A DNA stretch of 64,000 nucleotides from an uncultured Roseateles sp. (lineage in GTDB: Bacteria; Pseudomonadota; Gammaproteobacteria; Burkholderiales; Burkholderiaceae_C): positions 2,170,001-2,234,000 of the forward strand of contig NZ_OY729424.1 in the NCBI RefSeq assembly GCF_963422335.1, written 5' to 3'. The notes beneath the pieces are model-generated. The model ran no database searches, had not been told where the DNA came from, and worked only from the letters and a program-made list of their open reading frames with translations. Both the position numbers and the translations under genes were made by a program. This document shows, piece after piece, positions 40,393 to 47,578 of this stretch (position 1 is the stretch's first letter; each line of letters starts with the position of its first letter).

Positions 40393-40461
40393 GGTTAACG
40401 TTGAAGCTGAGCCGCGAGCGGAGGCTTGCCGACGCGAGTCGGCTCGAGCGACTGGTTAGGC
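40393..40461 (-). repeat. attC of c5 (family B, 69 bp)
   Basis: R' side GGTTAAC, R'' GTTAGGC; GGAGGC replaces GGCGGC. The only intact family B site outside 26.6-31.2 kb. Confidence 0.9.
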
Positions 40462-40462
40462 T

Positions 40463-40915
40463 TCACTCTCGCTCCTCGCGCAGCTTAGCTCGAAGAAGTT
40501 GCTCATTTCGCTCCGCAACAACCTCGATAGCGCGCCGAAAAAGTATGAGGAACTGCATGCTGGTGCTATGTGAGCCAGGCTTCTCGTGTATGTAGCGCCA
40601 TTCAACAAACGCACTTGAAACGGCCGCCAGCTCCTTCTCGAAACGCGACTGTTCGTAGCCGGTGTGACGAATCACGGTGTCTCGGTCCTCAGGAGTCAAG
40701 AGACCGAACAGCACATCCAGCTTGTGCCCGGGCACTGACGGTTGGGTGGCCAGAATGATGGCCTTTAGTCCGAGTTCGATGGAGAAAGCCAGGCACACAA
40801 CGCCAGGGATGAGTGCATTCTGCTTTCCATCCGCCGCGGGCAACCCATTGCCCCAGCAAAGCTCGTACCCTCGATAGAACTCTCTCGAAACGGATAGCGT
40901 CGCGGTAGCGGTCAT
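40463..40915 (-). CDS. c5 cassette, HEPN-like helical protein
   Basis: 150 residues, all-helical. CLAFSIELGLKAIILATQPSVPGHKLDVLFGLL has the ELGLKA..GHKL pattern of HEPN domains, and AFVEWRYIHEKPGSH followed by FLILFRRAIEVVAERNEQLL fits the last helices. The canonical RxxxxH RNase motif is not obvious, so this may be a non-nuclease HEPN. HEPN proteins occur in toxin and phage-defence systems. Confidence 0.72.
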   Translation of the reverse strand: MTATATLSVSREFYRGYELCWGNGLPAADGKQNALIPGVVCLAFSIELGLKAIILATQPSVPGHKLDVLFGLLTPEDRDTVIRHTGYEQSRFEKELAAVSSAFVEWRYIHEKPGSHSTSMQFLILFRRAIEVVAERNEQLLRAKLREERE

Positions 40916-40920
40916 TTGAA

Positions 40921-41031
40921 GCCTAACGTCTGAGCTAACCGGCCCGCGACGGCATGACGCCGTAGGGCCAGAATGAAATGAGGCCCGAAGGTGGCATGCC
41001 GTTGCGGGTCCGGTTGAGCGATGGGTTAGAG
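40921..41031 (-). repeat. attC of c4 (family D, 111 bp)
   Basis: R' GCCTAAC, R'' side GTTAGAG. Confidence 0.92.
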
Positions 41032-41412
41032 CGCATTTTGGCTAAACCCATTCGTTGGAGTGCCTTGGTGAAAGATCATTTTCCATCCTGTGGCCTCTAG
41101 TCGCCAAACCGATGAGCGATTCGTATGGTGCTCGAGCTGACGGGTCGCTGCAACGTGTGCGGAACGATACGTTAATAGATATGCGGCATCCGATAGCGCA
41201 ATCAACTGAAAGTCCTGCGCGTGTATCTCTGGAAATTCCGTTTCAGCCTGCAGTCGCTCAAGTATTTCTCGCCGATCGTACGACCGGCCGGATCGCCCAA
41301 ACTCACGAAACTCTGAATGCAGAAGTTCTGCAAGACGCACGGCGTCATGCCTCATCTCCGGCCCGTGAAGCGCGCGCTCCAGAGCTTGCAGATCGGAAAG
41401 TATCGATTCCAT
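41026..41412 (-). CDS. c4 cassette, DUF4440/NTF2-like protein
   Basis: 128 residues with the SnoaL-like fold order: helix (LSDLQALERALHG), LAELLHSEFREFGRSGRSYDRREILERL, AQDFQLIALSDAAYLLTYRSAHVA, then RSSVWRLEATGWKMIFHQGTPT, the typical last two strands of DUF4440. Ligand or reaction unknown. Stop in the R'' core. Confidence 0.85.
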   Translation of the reverse strand: MESILSDLQALERALHGPEMRHDAVRLAELLHSEFREFGRSGRSYDRREILERLQAETEFPEIHAQDFQLIALSDAAYLLTYRSAHVAATRQLEHHTNRSSVWRLEATGWKMIFHQGTPTNGFSQNAL

Positions 41413-41422
41413 GGTCTTTGCG

Positions 41423-41524
41423 CTCTAACGTTTGACATGAGGGGCAAACGACGGCGGCACCAGCTTGGGTAACGAGCAAAAACCTGGCCCGCCGTTGTTT
41501 GTCCCCTCAATGGAAGGGTTAGAG
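41423..41524 (-). repeat. attC of c3 (family A, 102 bp)
   Basis: R' side CTCTAAC, R'' side GTTAGAG. Confidence 0.92.
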
Positions 41525-41591
41525 CGCTCTCTGCAGAGAGAAGCATTAGATAGCAATAGGTGACGCACTTGCTTCTTCTTTCGCCAGCTAA

Positions 41592-41864
41592 CTAGCGTTT
41601 CCTACGGGTTCGTATGTAGTAACCAATTGCGAAGCCAACGAGCACCAGGATCGCGCTGGTGAACTTAATTGACTCTGCCGGAGAACTGGTTCGGTTGGCT
41701 TGCCCGATCAGTGCTGCACAACCAAGGACTGCCAGCATTGCGGCGCCCCACACCAGCCATTGGCGAGTTGGCGTACGCCTTTGCTTCTGAGCTGCCAACA
41801 AATATGCGAGCGCGCCTCCGCAGATTGCTCCGATGCAAAGTGACAAGAGTAAATAGACAAGCAT
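41592..41864 (-). CDS. c3 cassette, small membrane protein
   Basis: 90 residues with three helices (MLVYLLLSLCIGAICGGALAYLLA, WLVWGAAMLAVLGCAALIG, FTSAILVLVGFAIGYYI) and a basic end (RTRRKR). The start is 47 bp from the attC, leaving room for a leader. The 67 bp after the stop hold no gene. Confidence 0.75.
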   Translation of the reverse strand: MLVYLLLSLCIGAICGGALAYLLAAQKQRRTPTRQWLVWGAAMLAVLGCAALIGQANRTSSPAESIKFTSAILVLVGFAIGYYIRTRRKR

Positions 41865-41911
41865 GTTTTCTTTGGGGTAGCAAACAGGAGTCTCGAAGGC
41901 GGTTTGGAGCG

Positions 41912-41971
41912 CTCTAACGTTCGACGTAAGGGGCCTGCCGAAGGCAGGTCCCCTTGACGGAGGGGTTAGGC
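41912..41971 (-). repeat. attC of c2 (family E, 60 bp)
   Basis: R' side CTCTAAC, R'' GTTAGGC. Hairpin AAGGGGCCTGCC.GAAGGCAGGTCCCCTT. Confidence 0.9.
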
Positions 41972-42427
41972 GCCGGCGTTCGCCGAATAGGGGCCACGGA
42001 TGGCGACAACCCGACCCGATGGATGGTTGAGGGATACATAGGCTGCAAGTACTTGTAGGCCAGAAGAGCAACCCTGGACGACCTCTGCTTCGGCCTCCAA
42101 GAAGATCGCAACATCTGAACAGAAGGCTGCAATTAGGACTGGCGCACGCGTGGCGTTCTGCCGGTACTGATGGAACACTTGAAGGCGGAAAAATGATTCA
42201 CGGGCCGAGCACTTGGCTTCTTGAGTTATCCAGTCGACGGATGCGCTGACCAAATGCCAACCGTCGAATCGTTCGATTGCCACGCGATCTGCGCCAAGAT
42301 AGACAGCATCGTTGGCCAACTCAAGAGACAGATCACGTAGATCATTCGTTCGACCTGGTGCCAGATAGAAGCTTGGATTTGATCGAACCCTACTGAGCAC
42401 CTGCTGGTCGTGCGTGGAATCCGCCAT
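41966..42427 (-). CDS. c2 cassette protein, unknown
   Basis: 153 soluble residues from MADSTHDQQVLSRVRSNPSFYLAPGRTNDLRDLSLELAND. The central part (RVAIERFDGWHLVSASVDWI) is beta-like. The C-terminal part is hydrophobic-polar (VLIAAFCSDVAIFLEAEAEVVQGCSSGLQVLAAYVSL). Not recognised. Stop in the R'' core. Confidence 0.75.
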   Translation of the reverse strand: MADSTHDQQVLSRVRSNPSFYLAPGRTNDLRDLSLELANDAVYLGADRVAIERFDGWHLVSASVDWITQEAKCSARESFFRLQVFHQYRQNATRAPVLIAAFCSDVAIFLEAEAEVVQGCSSGLQVLAAYVSLNHPSGRVVAIRGPYSANAGA

Positions 42428-42432
42428 GAGGG

Positions 42433-42534
42433 GCCTAACGTTTGACATGAGGGGCAAACGACGGCGGCACCGGCTTGGACAGAAAGCCCAAACTTGAACC
42501 GCCGTTGTTTGTCCCCTCGATGGAATGGTTAGGC
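42433..42534 (-). repeat. attC of c1 (family A, 102 bp)
   Basis: R' GCCTAAC, R'' GTTAGGC. Confidence 0.93.
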
Positions 42535-43005
42535 TTCACTGGTGACAGGCGGCATTGGATACTCTTGAAGTGACTCAACGAGCACTCGCCTGCAATCCGC
42601 CACGCTGCCATAGGTGTTGTTTCGGGCGAGGAAGAGTTCGTCGTCAATTGAATCAAACCCATAGTACGTTTCATCTCCGAGTGCGGCAATGCGCGCAATT
42701 TGCATGGCGCGGCGTATAGCCCAATGCAAATGTTCATCGGAGTCCGGAAGTGACTGCCGCAAATAGCCGAGCAGCCACCGACCAGCCAGACTGGAGTCCC
42801 GCTCACCTTGAACTGCCGCCAGGTTCTCAAGAGTTGTTGCTAGGCCTTTGCCCAAGGCAACCTCGATGATTTCGTACGGCGGTTCGGCCAGTTCCTCCAC
42901 GAGCGCCATTGCCCACGCGCTTGCATCTTCGGGCTTCAACAGACCTGTCTCCAGGCCAAAGCGAAAGTACTCGGCAAAGGTGGCGTGCGAAGGCGCGGAT
43001 GGCAT
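42529..43005 (-). CDS. c1 cassette protein, unknown; first cassette
   Basis: 158 residues, helical and acidic (FGLETGLLKPEDASAWAMALVEELAEPPYEIIEVALG, AIRRAMQIARIAALGDETYYGFDSIDDELFLARN). Not recognised; the size and charge suit an immunity-like or regulatory protein. Its ATG is 9 bp from the attI core, so it is the cassette most exposed to any promoter at attI. Stop in the R'' core. Confidence 0.78.
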   Translation of the reverse strand: MPSAPSHATFAEYFRFGLETGLLKPEDASAWAMALVEELAEPPYEIIEVALGKGLATTLENLAAVQGERDSSLAGRWLLGYLRQSLPDSDEHLHWAIRRAMQIARIAALGDETYYGFDSIDDELFLARNNTYGSVADCRRVLVESLQEYPMPPVTSEA

Positions 43006-43013
43006 TTCGTGAA

Positions 43014-43070
43014 GCCTAACGTGTTGTATGGCGCACCGCGCCGTTGCCCCGTGAACGGGCGCGTTGCGCC
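43014..43070 (-). repeat. attI recombination site and adjoining inverted repeats
   Basis: Core GCCTAAC (43014-43020, GTTAGGC on the cassette strand) forms the boundary between c1 and the integrase side. Next to it lie GGCGCA/TGCGCC (43030-43035 and 43065-43070) around an inner CGCGCC..GGGCGCG repeat. Extent of attI inferred. Confidence 0.75.
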
Positions 43071-43135
43071 TGTATCAGGAAAGTGGCGCAGGGCTTTGGG
43101 GTTTGACGGCTTTGTGCGGGCATTGGCGGGGCGGC

Positions 43136-43178
43136 TTGAAAAAATGGGGCGGGGGTTCTAGTCTGTATTTTCATACAG
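43136..43178 (+). promoter_or_regulatory. intI promoter with LexA operator
   Basis: TTGAAA (43136-43141), 17-bp spacer, TAGTCT (43159-43164). The LexA box CTGTATTTTCATACAG (43163-43178) overlaps the presumed transcription start and ends 18 bp before the intI ATG. It matches the proteobacterial CTGT-N8-ACAG consensus fully. Confidence 0.85.
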
Positions 43179-43196
43179 TACTTCGCGATTGCCGCC

Positions 43197-44462
43197 ATGA
43201 GTCACTCCTCCGAACCTGTTGATGCCTGTCCTTTGCCCTCGCCCTCGCCTGATTTGCCGCCCTTGCAGTCTGAGCGGTTGATTGATCAGGTGCGAGAGCG
43301 GGCCCGCTATTTGCACTACAGCATACGGACGGAGCAGGCCTATGTCCATTGGGTGGTGAGTTATGTGCGCTTTCATCGGCACCGGCATCCCGGTGAGATG
43401 GGACATGACGAGGTGGTGGAGTTCCTCACCTGGCTGTCTAACGACCGGTCGGTGGCGGTGAACACCCATCGTCAGGCCTTGTCGTCCTTGCTGTTCCTCT
43501 ACAAGCAGGTGCTGGGCCGTGACTTGCCTTGGATGCTGGAGCTGAACCGGCCGAAGACGGCTCGTCGATTGCCGGTGGTGCTGAACCCCGACGAGGTCGG
43601 ACGTCTGCTTTCGGCAATGACCGGGGTGTATGCGGTGTTTGCTCGCATGTTGTATGGCACGGGCATGCGGTTGATGGAGGGCTTGCGCTTGCGGGTAAAA
43701 GACCTGGACTTTGCTCACCGCACCCTGGTCATTCGACAGGGCAAGGGCGGCAAGGACCGAGCGGTCATGCTGCCGCTGGCCTTGATGCCTGATCTCGGCT
43801 TGCAGCTGAACTATGCGCGGACCCTGTGGCTGCAGGATCGTACCCAGGGACATGCGGGTGTGTATCTGCCCAATGCGTTGGAGCGCAAGTTTCCGCGCGC
43901 ACCGGCCTCCTGGGCGTGGTTCTGGGTGTTTCCCGAGGCGCAGATGTCGATAGACCCGCGTACAGGCGAGATGCGTCGCCACCACATGTTCGACCAAGGT
44001 TTTCAACGCGCCTTCAAGAAGGCGCTGAAGACGGCGGGCATCGACAAGCCAGCCACCCCCCACACCTTGAGGCATTCGTTCGCCACACACCTGCTGCAGT
44101 CGGGCTATGACATTCGCACGGTGCAGGAGTTGCTGGGCCACGCAGACGTCAGCACGACCATGATTTATACCCATGTGCTCAAGGTCGGAGGTGGAGCGGT
44201 GCGCAGTCCGCTGGACTTGCTGAGTCCTTTGCCTCCGGCTGCGGCAACAAGTCCGGCTGGCTCTGCGCCGGCCGAAGCCGTCAGACCGTTCGGTGTGATC
44301 ACTCCGGTGGAGCCCAGCGGCCCCGGTCGGCATGCCGGCGGTGGCAAACGCTATGGCAGCGCCCGGTGTGCGGATGATCCAGATGGGTGGCGCCCGCCAT
44401 GGCACGCCGCGTCGCCCATCGCTGTCTATGGCGTGGGGGCTGTTCCTGGCGCGCCTGCGTGA
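43197..44462 (+). CDS. intI: integron integrase (tyrosine recombinase)
   Basis: A 421-residue IntI. Arg158 (GTGMRLMEGLRLRV), Lys near 183-186 (QGKGGKDR), His289/Arg292 (PHTLRHSFATHLL), His315 (LLGHADVSTT) and Tyr324 (MIYTHV) form the tyrosine-recombinase set. The IntI-specific insertion that separates integron integrases from XerC/D is present around residues 235-275 (WFWVFPEAQMSIDPRTGEMRRHHM). The catalytic domain ends at about SPLDLL (342). A further 79 residues, rich in Pro, Gly and Ala, have no counterpart in usual 320-340-residue IntI proteins. SOS control is likely. Confidence 0.97.
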   Translation: MSHSSEPVDACPLPSPSPDLPPLQSERLIDQVRERARYLHYSIRTEQAYVHWVVSYVRFHRHRHPGEMGHDEVVEFLTWLSNDRSVAVNTHRQALSSLLFLYKQVLGRDLPWMLELNRPKTARRLPVVLNPDEVGRLLSAMTGVYAVFARMLYGTGMRLMEGLRLRVKDLDFAHRTLVIRQGKGGKDRAVMLPLALMPDLGLQLNYARTLWLQDRTQGHAGVYLPNALERKFPRAPASWAWFWVFPEAQMSIDPRTGEMRRHHMFDQGFQRAFKKALKTAGIDKPATPHTLRHSFATHLLQSGYDIRTVQELLGHADVSTTMIYTHVLKVGGGAVRSPLDLLSPLPPAAATSPAGSAPAEAVRPFGVITPVEPSGPGRHAGGGKRYGSARCADDPDGWRPPWHAASPIAVYGVGAVPGAPA

Positions 44463-44492
44463 CGGTGCGGCTGCAAAGGCTGGTGGGCGGGC

Positions 44493-45356
44493 TCAGGCAT
44501 CAATCAGCGTTGAGCTCCACGCGTGCACCCGCTGGCGTTGCTCACCCAGGCCTGTAATGCCCAGGCGCATCTCATCGCCGGGCTGCAGATACAGCGGTGG
44601 CTTGTGGCCCATGCCCACGCCGGGCGGCGTGCCGGTGCTGATCAGGTCGCCCGGGTAGAGCGTCATGAAGCGGCTGACGTAACTCACCAACTGGGCGACA
44701 CCAAAAACCATGGTGCGGGTGCTGCCGGTCTGGCGGCGCTGGCCGTTGAGGTCCAGCCACAGATCCAGCACCTGCGGGTCGGGTATTTCGTCTGCGGTCA
44801 CCAGCCAAGGCCCGACCGGGCCGAAGGTGTCGCAGCCCTTGCCCTTGTCCCAGGTGCCGCCGCGCTCGATCTGGTACTCGCGCTCCGACAGGTCATTGAC
44901 CACGCAGTAGCCGGCGACGTGTTGCAGCGCCTCGGCCTCGCTGACATAGCGCGCCTTGCTGCCGATGACCACGCCCAGTTCGACCTCCCAGTCGCCCTTG
45001 ACCGAGCCCTGCGGCAGCACGACGGCGTCATTGCAGCCGATCACGGCGCTGGTGGGTTTCATGAACAGCACCGGTTCCTTGGGCACCGGCATTCCAGCTT
45101 CCGCCGCGTGGTCCGCATAGTTCAGCCCGACACAGACGAATTTGCCCATGCCGCGCCATGGCGGCGCGATGCGGCCTGGCCGCTCGACCACGGGCAGGTT
45201 GCCGGGGTCGATCTGGCGCAAACGATGCAGGCCCTGAGGTGTGAGGTCGGTGCCGTCGATATCGCTCATCACGCCACTGAGGTCGCGCACATGGCCCTGC
45301 TCGTCGAGCAGGGCGGGGCGTTCCGTGCCCTTGGCGCCGTATCGCATCAGTTTCAT
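44493..45356 (-). CDS. fumarylacetoacetate hydrolase-family enzyme
   Basis: 287 residues. FVCVGLNYADHAAEAGMPVPKEPVLFMKPTSAVIGCNDAVVLP (about 73-115) and WEVELGVVIGSKARYVSEAEAL (about 123-145) hold the conserved metal-binding Glu residues of the FAH fold. STGTPPGVGMG and LQPGDEMRLGITGLG follow. It acts on 2-oxo acids, for example hydrolysing acylpyruvates or 2,4-dioxo sugar acids. Downstream of and convergent with intI; no link to the integron. Confidence 0.9.
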   Translation of the reverse strand: MKLMRYGAKGTERPALLDEQGHVRDLSGVMSDIDGTDLTPQGLHRLRQIDPGNLPVVERPGRIAPPWRGMGKFVCVGLNYADHAAEAGMPVPKEPVLFMKPTSAVIGCNDAVVLPQGSVKGDWEVELGVVIGSKARYVSEAEALQHVAGYCVVNDLSEREYQIERGGTWDKGKGCDTFGPVGPWLVTADEIPDPQVLDLWLDLNGQRRQTGSTRTMVFGVAQLVSYVSRFMTLYPGDLISTGTPPGVGMGHKPPLYLQPGDEMRLGITGLGEQRQRVHAWSSTLIDA

Positions 45357-45561
45357 GGCGAGGGTCTCCGTGTGAGTGAGGCGCTGAGGCTTCTGCAGCC
45401 GAACTGGTCGCAGCGAAAGAATGAATGGATGAATGAATGAAGTATCACCCGCCCGAGGATGCCGGCCTTCGCCGGGTTGGCGTCGACGGTGCGATTGCCA
45501 GAGTGTCGCGGTCGGTGGTCGTTTCTACAATGAGGGCTGCCTTCAACACTGCCCCTTCATC
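45357..45561. other. divergent intergenic region with short GAAT repeats
   Basis: 205 bp between two divergent genes. It contains a short run of GAATG-type units near 45418-45441; no other clear signal. Confidence 0.35.
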
Positions 45562-46641
45562 ATGCTCAACCTGTCCCTGGCCACACTCCAAGACCCGCGT
45601 TTGCAAAACGCGGTGCAATTTGCCATTGAGCATGAGACGGCCTGGAGCCGCGACACCGAGAACCAGGCCTGGGGCGTGCATCAGCAGGACCCGCCGCCGT
45701 GGAATCGCTTGCTGGGGCCGGTGCATGGCCGTGGACCGGTGTCAGGTGTGATCGTGCAGGATGGCCAGCTGCTGGCGCGTTGGGGCGAGCCCGAGCGGGC
45801 CGACCTGACCTTCAGTATTGCCAAGACCTATCTCGCCCTGTTGGCCGGCGTGGCGCAGGACCGTGGCCTGCTGCCCGACCTGAACGAGCCGGTGCACCTG
45901 CGGGTGCCGGGCATAGGCTTCGAAGGTGAGCACAATGCCCAGGTCACCTGGCTGCAGCTGCTGCAGCAAACCAGCGAATGGGAGGGCAGCTGCTTTGGTG
46001 TGCCCGACCAGGTGGACCGCTACCGCAGCGTCAAATTCCAGGCCAAGGAAGTCACCGGCACCAAGGGCGATGCCCGCCCGCTGCAGGCACCGGGCAGCTA
46101 CTGGGAGTACAACGACGTGCGCATCAACCAGCTCTCACTGGCGCTGCTGCACTTGTTCGGCCGGGCACTGCCCGAGGTGTTTGACGAGGCCATCATGCGG
46201 CCCATCGGTGCGAGCACGGATTGGCGCTGGGTCGGTTATGACAACGCGTGGGTCGAGTTGGCGAATGGCCAGCGCGTGCAGTCGGTGCCCGGTGGCAGCC
46301 ACTGGGGCGGTGGCATGTCGATCAGCAGCGTCGATCAGGCGCGCATCGGCCAGTTGCTGCTTGATCAGGGCCGCGCCAATGGCCGGCAGGTGATTCCTGC
46401 GGCGTGGGTGGAGCGCATGCGCAGGCCCTGCGCCATCGCACCGTTTTATGGCTGCCTGGTGTTTCTGAACCCGGGCCACAGCGTGTTTCCCAGTCTGCCG
46501 GAAGACAGCTACTTCGCTGTCGGTGCCGGCAGCTCGCTGACCTGGGTGGCGCCTTCGCAGCGTCTGGTGGTGGTGGTGCGCTGGATCAATGCCGATCATG
46601 CCGACGGCTTTTTCGGGCGGGTGCTGCAGGCGCTGGCCTGA
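45562..46641 (+). CDS. serine hydrolase, class C beta-lactamase-like fold
   Basis: 359 residues from MLNLSLATLQDP. SIAKTY near residue 99 is the SxxK nucleophile motif, YNDVRIN near 199 supplies the Tyr-Asn motif, and GGSHWGGGMSISSVDQARIGQLLLDQG is typical of the family (Pfam Beta-lactamase). No signal peptide, so it is probably a cytoplasmic esterase or peptidase and not a resistance enzyme. ATG 45433 is possible upstream but gives a non-conserved extension. Confidence 0.85.
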   Translation: MLNLSLATLQDPRLQNAVQFAIEHETAWSRDTENQAWGVHQQDPPPWNRLLGPVHGRGPVSGVIVQDGQLLARWGEPERADLTFSIAKTYLALLAGVAQDRGLLPDLNEPVHLRVPGIGFEGEHNAQVTWLQLLQQTSEWEGSCFGVPDQVDRYRSVKFQAKEVTGTKGDARPLQAPGSYWEYNDVRINQLSLALLHLFGRALPEVFDEAIMRPIGASTDWRWVGYDNAWVELANGQRVQSVPGGSHWGGGMSISSVDQARIGQLLLDQGRANGRQVIPAAWVERMRRPCAIAPFYGCLVFLNPGHSVFPSLPEDSYFAVGAGSSLTWVAPSQRLVVVVRWINADHADGFFGRVLQALA

Positions 46642-46654
46642 CCTCGCTCGCCCT

Positions 46655-47578
46655 TCAGATCCCCGCCGGGCGGCGCTCCGGCAGCGGCAGGAACTCGGTT
46701 TCGTTGGGGACCTGGCCCATGCGCTGGGCCTGCCAATCGTCGGCGGCCTGGCTGATGCGTTCCTTGCGGCTGGAGACGAAGTTCCACCAGATATGGCGGT
46801 GCGCGCCCAGCGAGCTGCCGCCCAGCGCCATCAGCTGTGCCGGGCCGTCGGTTTGCAGCCTGACGGTCTGCCCGGGCGCCAGCAGGGCCATCGTGTGCGG
46901 CGGCACGGTTTCGCCATCAATCTGAACCGGCGCATCCACCGCGTAGATCGCCAACTCCTCGGCCAGTGCGGGCAACTCCATGGTGCCTGCAGCAGCGAAG
47001 CGCACATCCAGGTAGAGGGTCGGTGCAAACGTCGGCACCGGCGAGCGCAGCCCGAAGGCCTCGCCGATCAGCACGCGCACCTGCGCGTCGTCAATGGTCA
47101 GCGTCGGGATCGCCGCGGCCGGCGTGTGCGAAAAGCTCGGGGCCACCTCTTCGAACGCTTCCGGCAAAGCCGCCCACAGCTGCAGGCCGTGGTTGACGAA
47201 GGTCTTGTCGCTCAGGTCGGCGGGGCGGCGCTCGGAATGCACGATGCCGCTGCCGGCCGTCATCCAGTTGATCGCCCCGGGGGCGATGCGCTGCTCGGTG
47301 CCCAGGCTGTCGCGGTGCATCATCGCGCCCTCGAACAGATAGGTGACGGTGGCCAGGCCGATATGCGGGTGCGGCCGCACATCGTGGTGGCTGTCGGGGT
47401 CCACCGTGACCGGGCCGAAGTGGTCGAAGAACAGAAAGGGGCCGACGGCCTGGCGCGCCGCCGAGGGCAGCAAGCGCCGCACCACGAAGCCGCCGCCCAG
47501 GTCTTTGACGTGGCCGCTGAGTTGAAGCGTTGCAGGCATGGCGATTCCGGTGGGTTGATCGGTGTTCTCAGAGGTCAT
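46655..47578 (-). CDS. pirin-family protein
   Basis: 307 residues. FLFFDHFGPV, then HHDVRPHPHIGLATVTYLFEGAMMHRDSLGTEQRI and NWMTAGSGIVHSER carry the metal-binding His/Glu residues of the N-terminal cupin. A second cupin follows. Pirins include quercetin dioxygenases and redox sensors. The start overlaps the TetR stop as ATGA, so the pair is co-translated and probably part of one regulatory unit. Confidence 0.92.
   Translation of the reverse strand: MTSENTDQPTGIAMPATLQLSGHVKDLGGGFVVRRLLPSAARQAVGPFLFFDHFGPVTVDPDSHHDVRPHPHIGLATVTYLFEGAMMHRDSLGTEQRIAPGAINWMTAGSGIVHSERRPADLSDKTFVNHGLQLWAALPEAFEEVAPSFSHTPAAAIPTLTIDDAQVRVLIGEAFGLRSPVPTFAPTLYLDVRFAAAGTMELPALAEELAIYAVDAPVQIDGETVPPHTMALLAPGQTVRLQTDGPAQLMALGGSSLGAHRHIWWNFVSSRKERISQAADDWQAQRMGQVPNETEFLPLPERRPAGI

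Larger units (their letters stand above)
13367..44462 (-). mobile_element. chromosomal integron: intI, attI and 57-cassette array
   Basis: The unit comprises intI on the plus strand, an attI core at 43014-43020, and 57 minus-strand cassettes, each ending in an attC. Cassettes average about 520 bp. All ORFs point away from intI, the standard geometry for insertion at attI. Base composition drops visibly against both flanks. The families of attC are A (24 sites, mostly 102 bp), B (8, 69 bp), C (9, 102-103 bp), D (7, 109-111 bp), E (6 short, 60-69 bp) and F (2, 58 bp). No antibiotic-resistance cassette is recognisable. Confidence 0.95.

Noticed and set aside
13896..42534. Regularly recurring 58-111-bp repeats suggesting a CRISPR or tandem-repeat array.
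   Set aside because: The units are about 300-800 bp apart, are imperfect inverted repeats with GTTRRRY/RYYYAAC ends, and separate different genes. They are attC sites.
43020..43196. A cassette promoter Pc on the minus strand.
   Set aside because: No -35/-10 pair with acceptable spacing stands out; not annotated without transcript data.
45418..45441. Short GAATG-type tandem repeat, considered as a phase-variation tract.
   Set aside because: Only about five imperfect units, upstream of the chosen start; no frame depends on it.
45562..46641. Antibiotic-resistance beta-lactamase.
   Set aside because: The SxxK/YxN fold is present but there is no signal peptide, it lies outside the integron, and many esterases share the fold.
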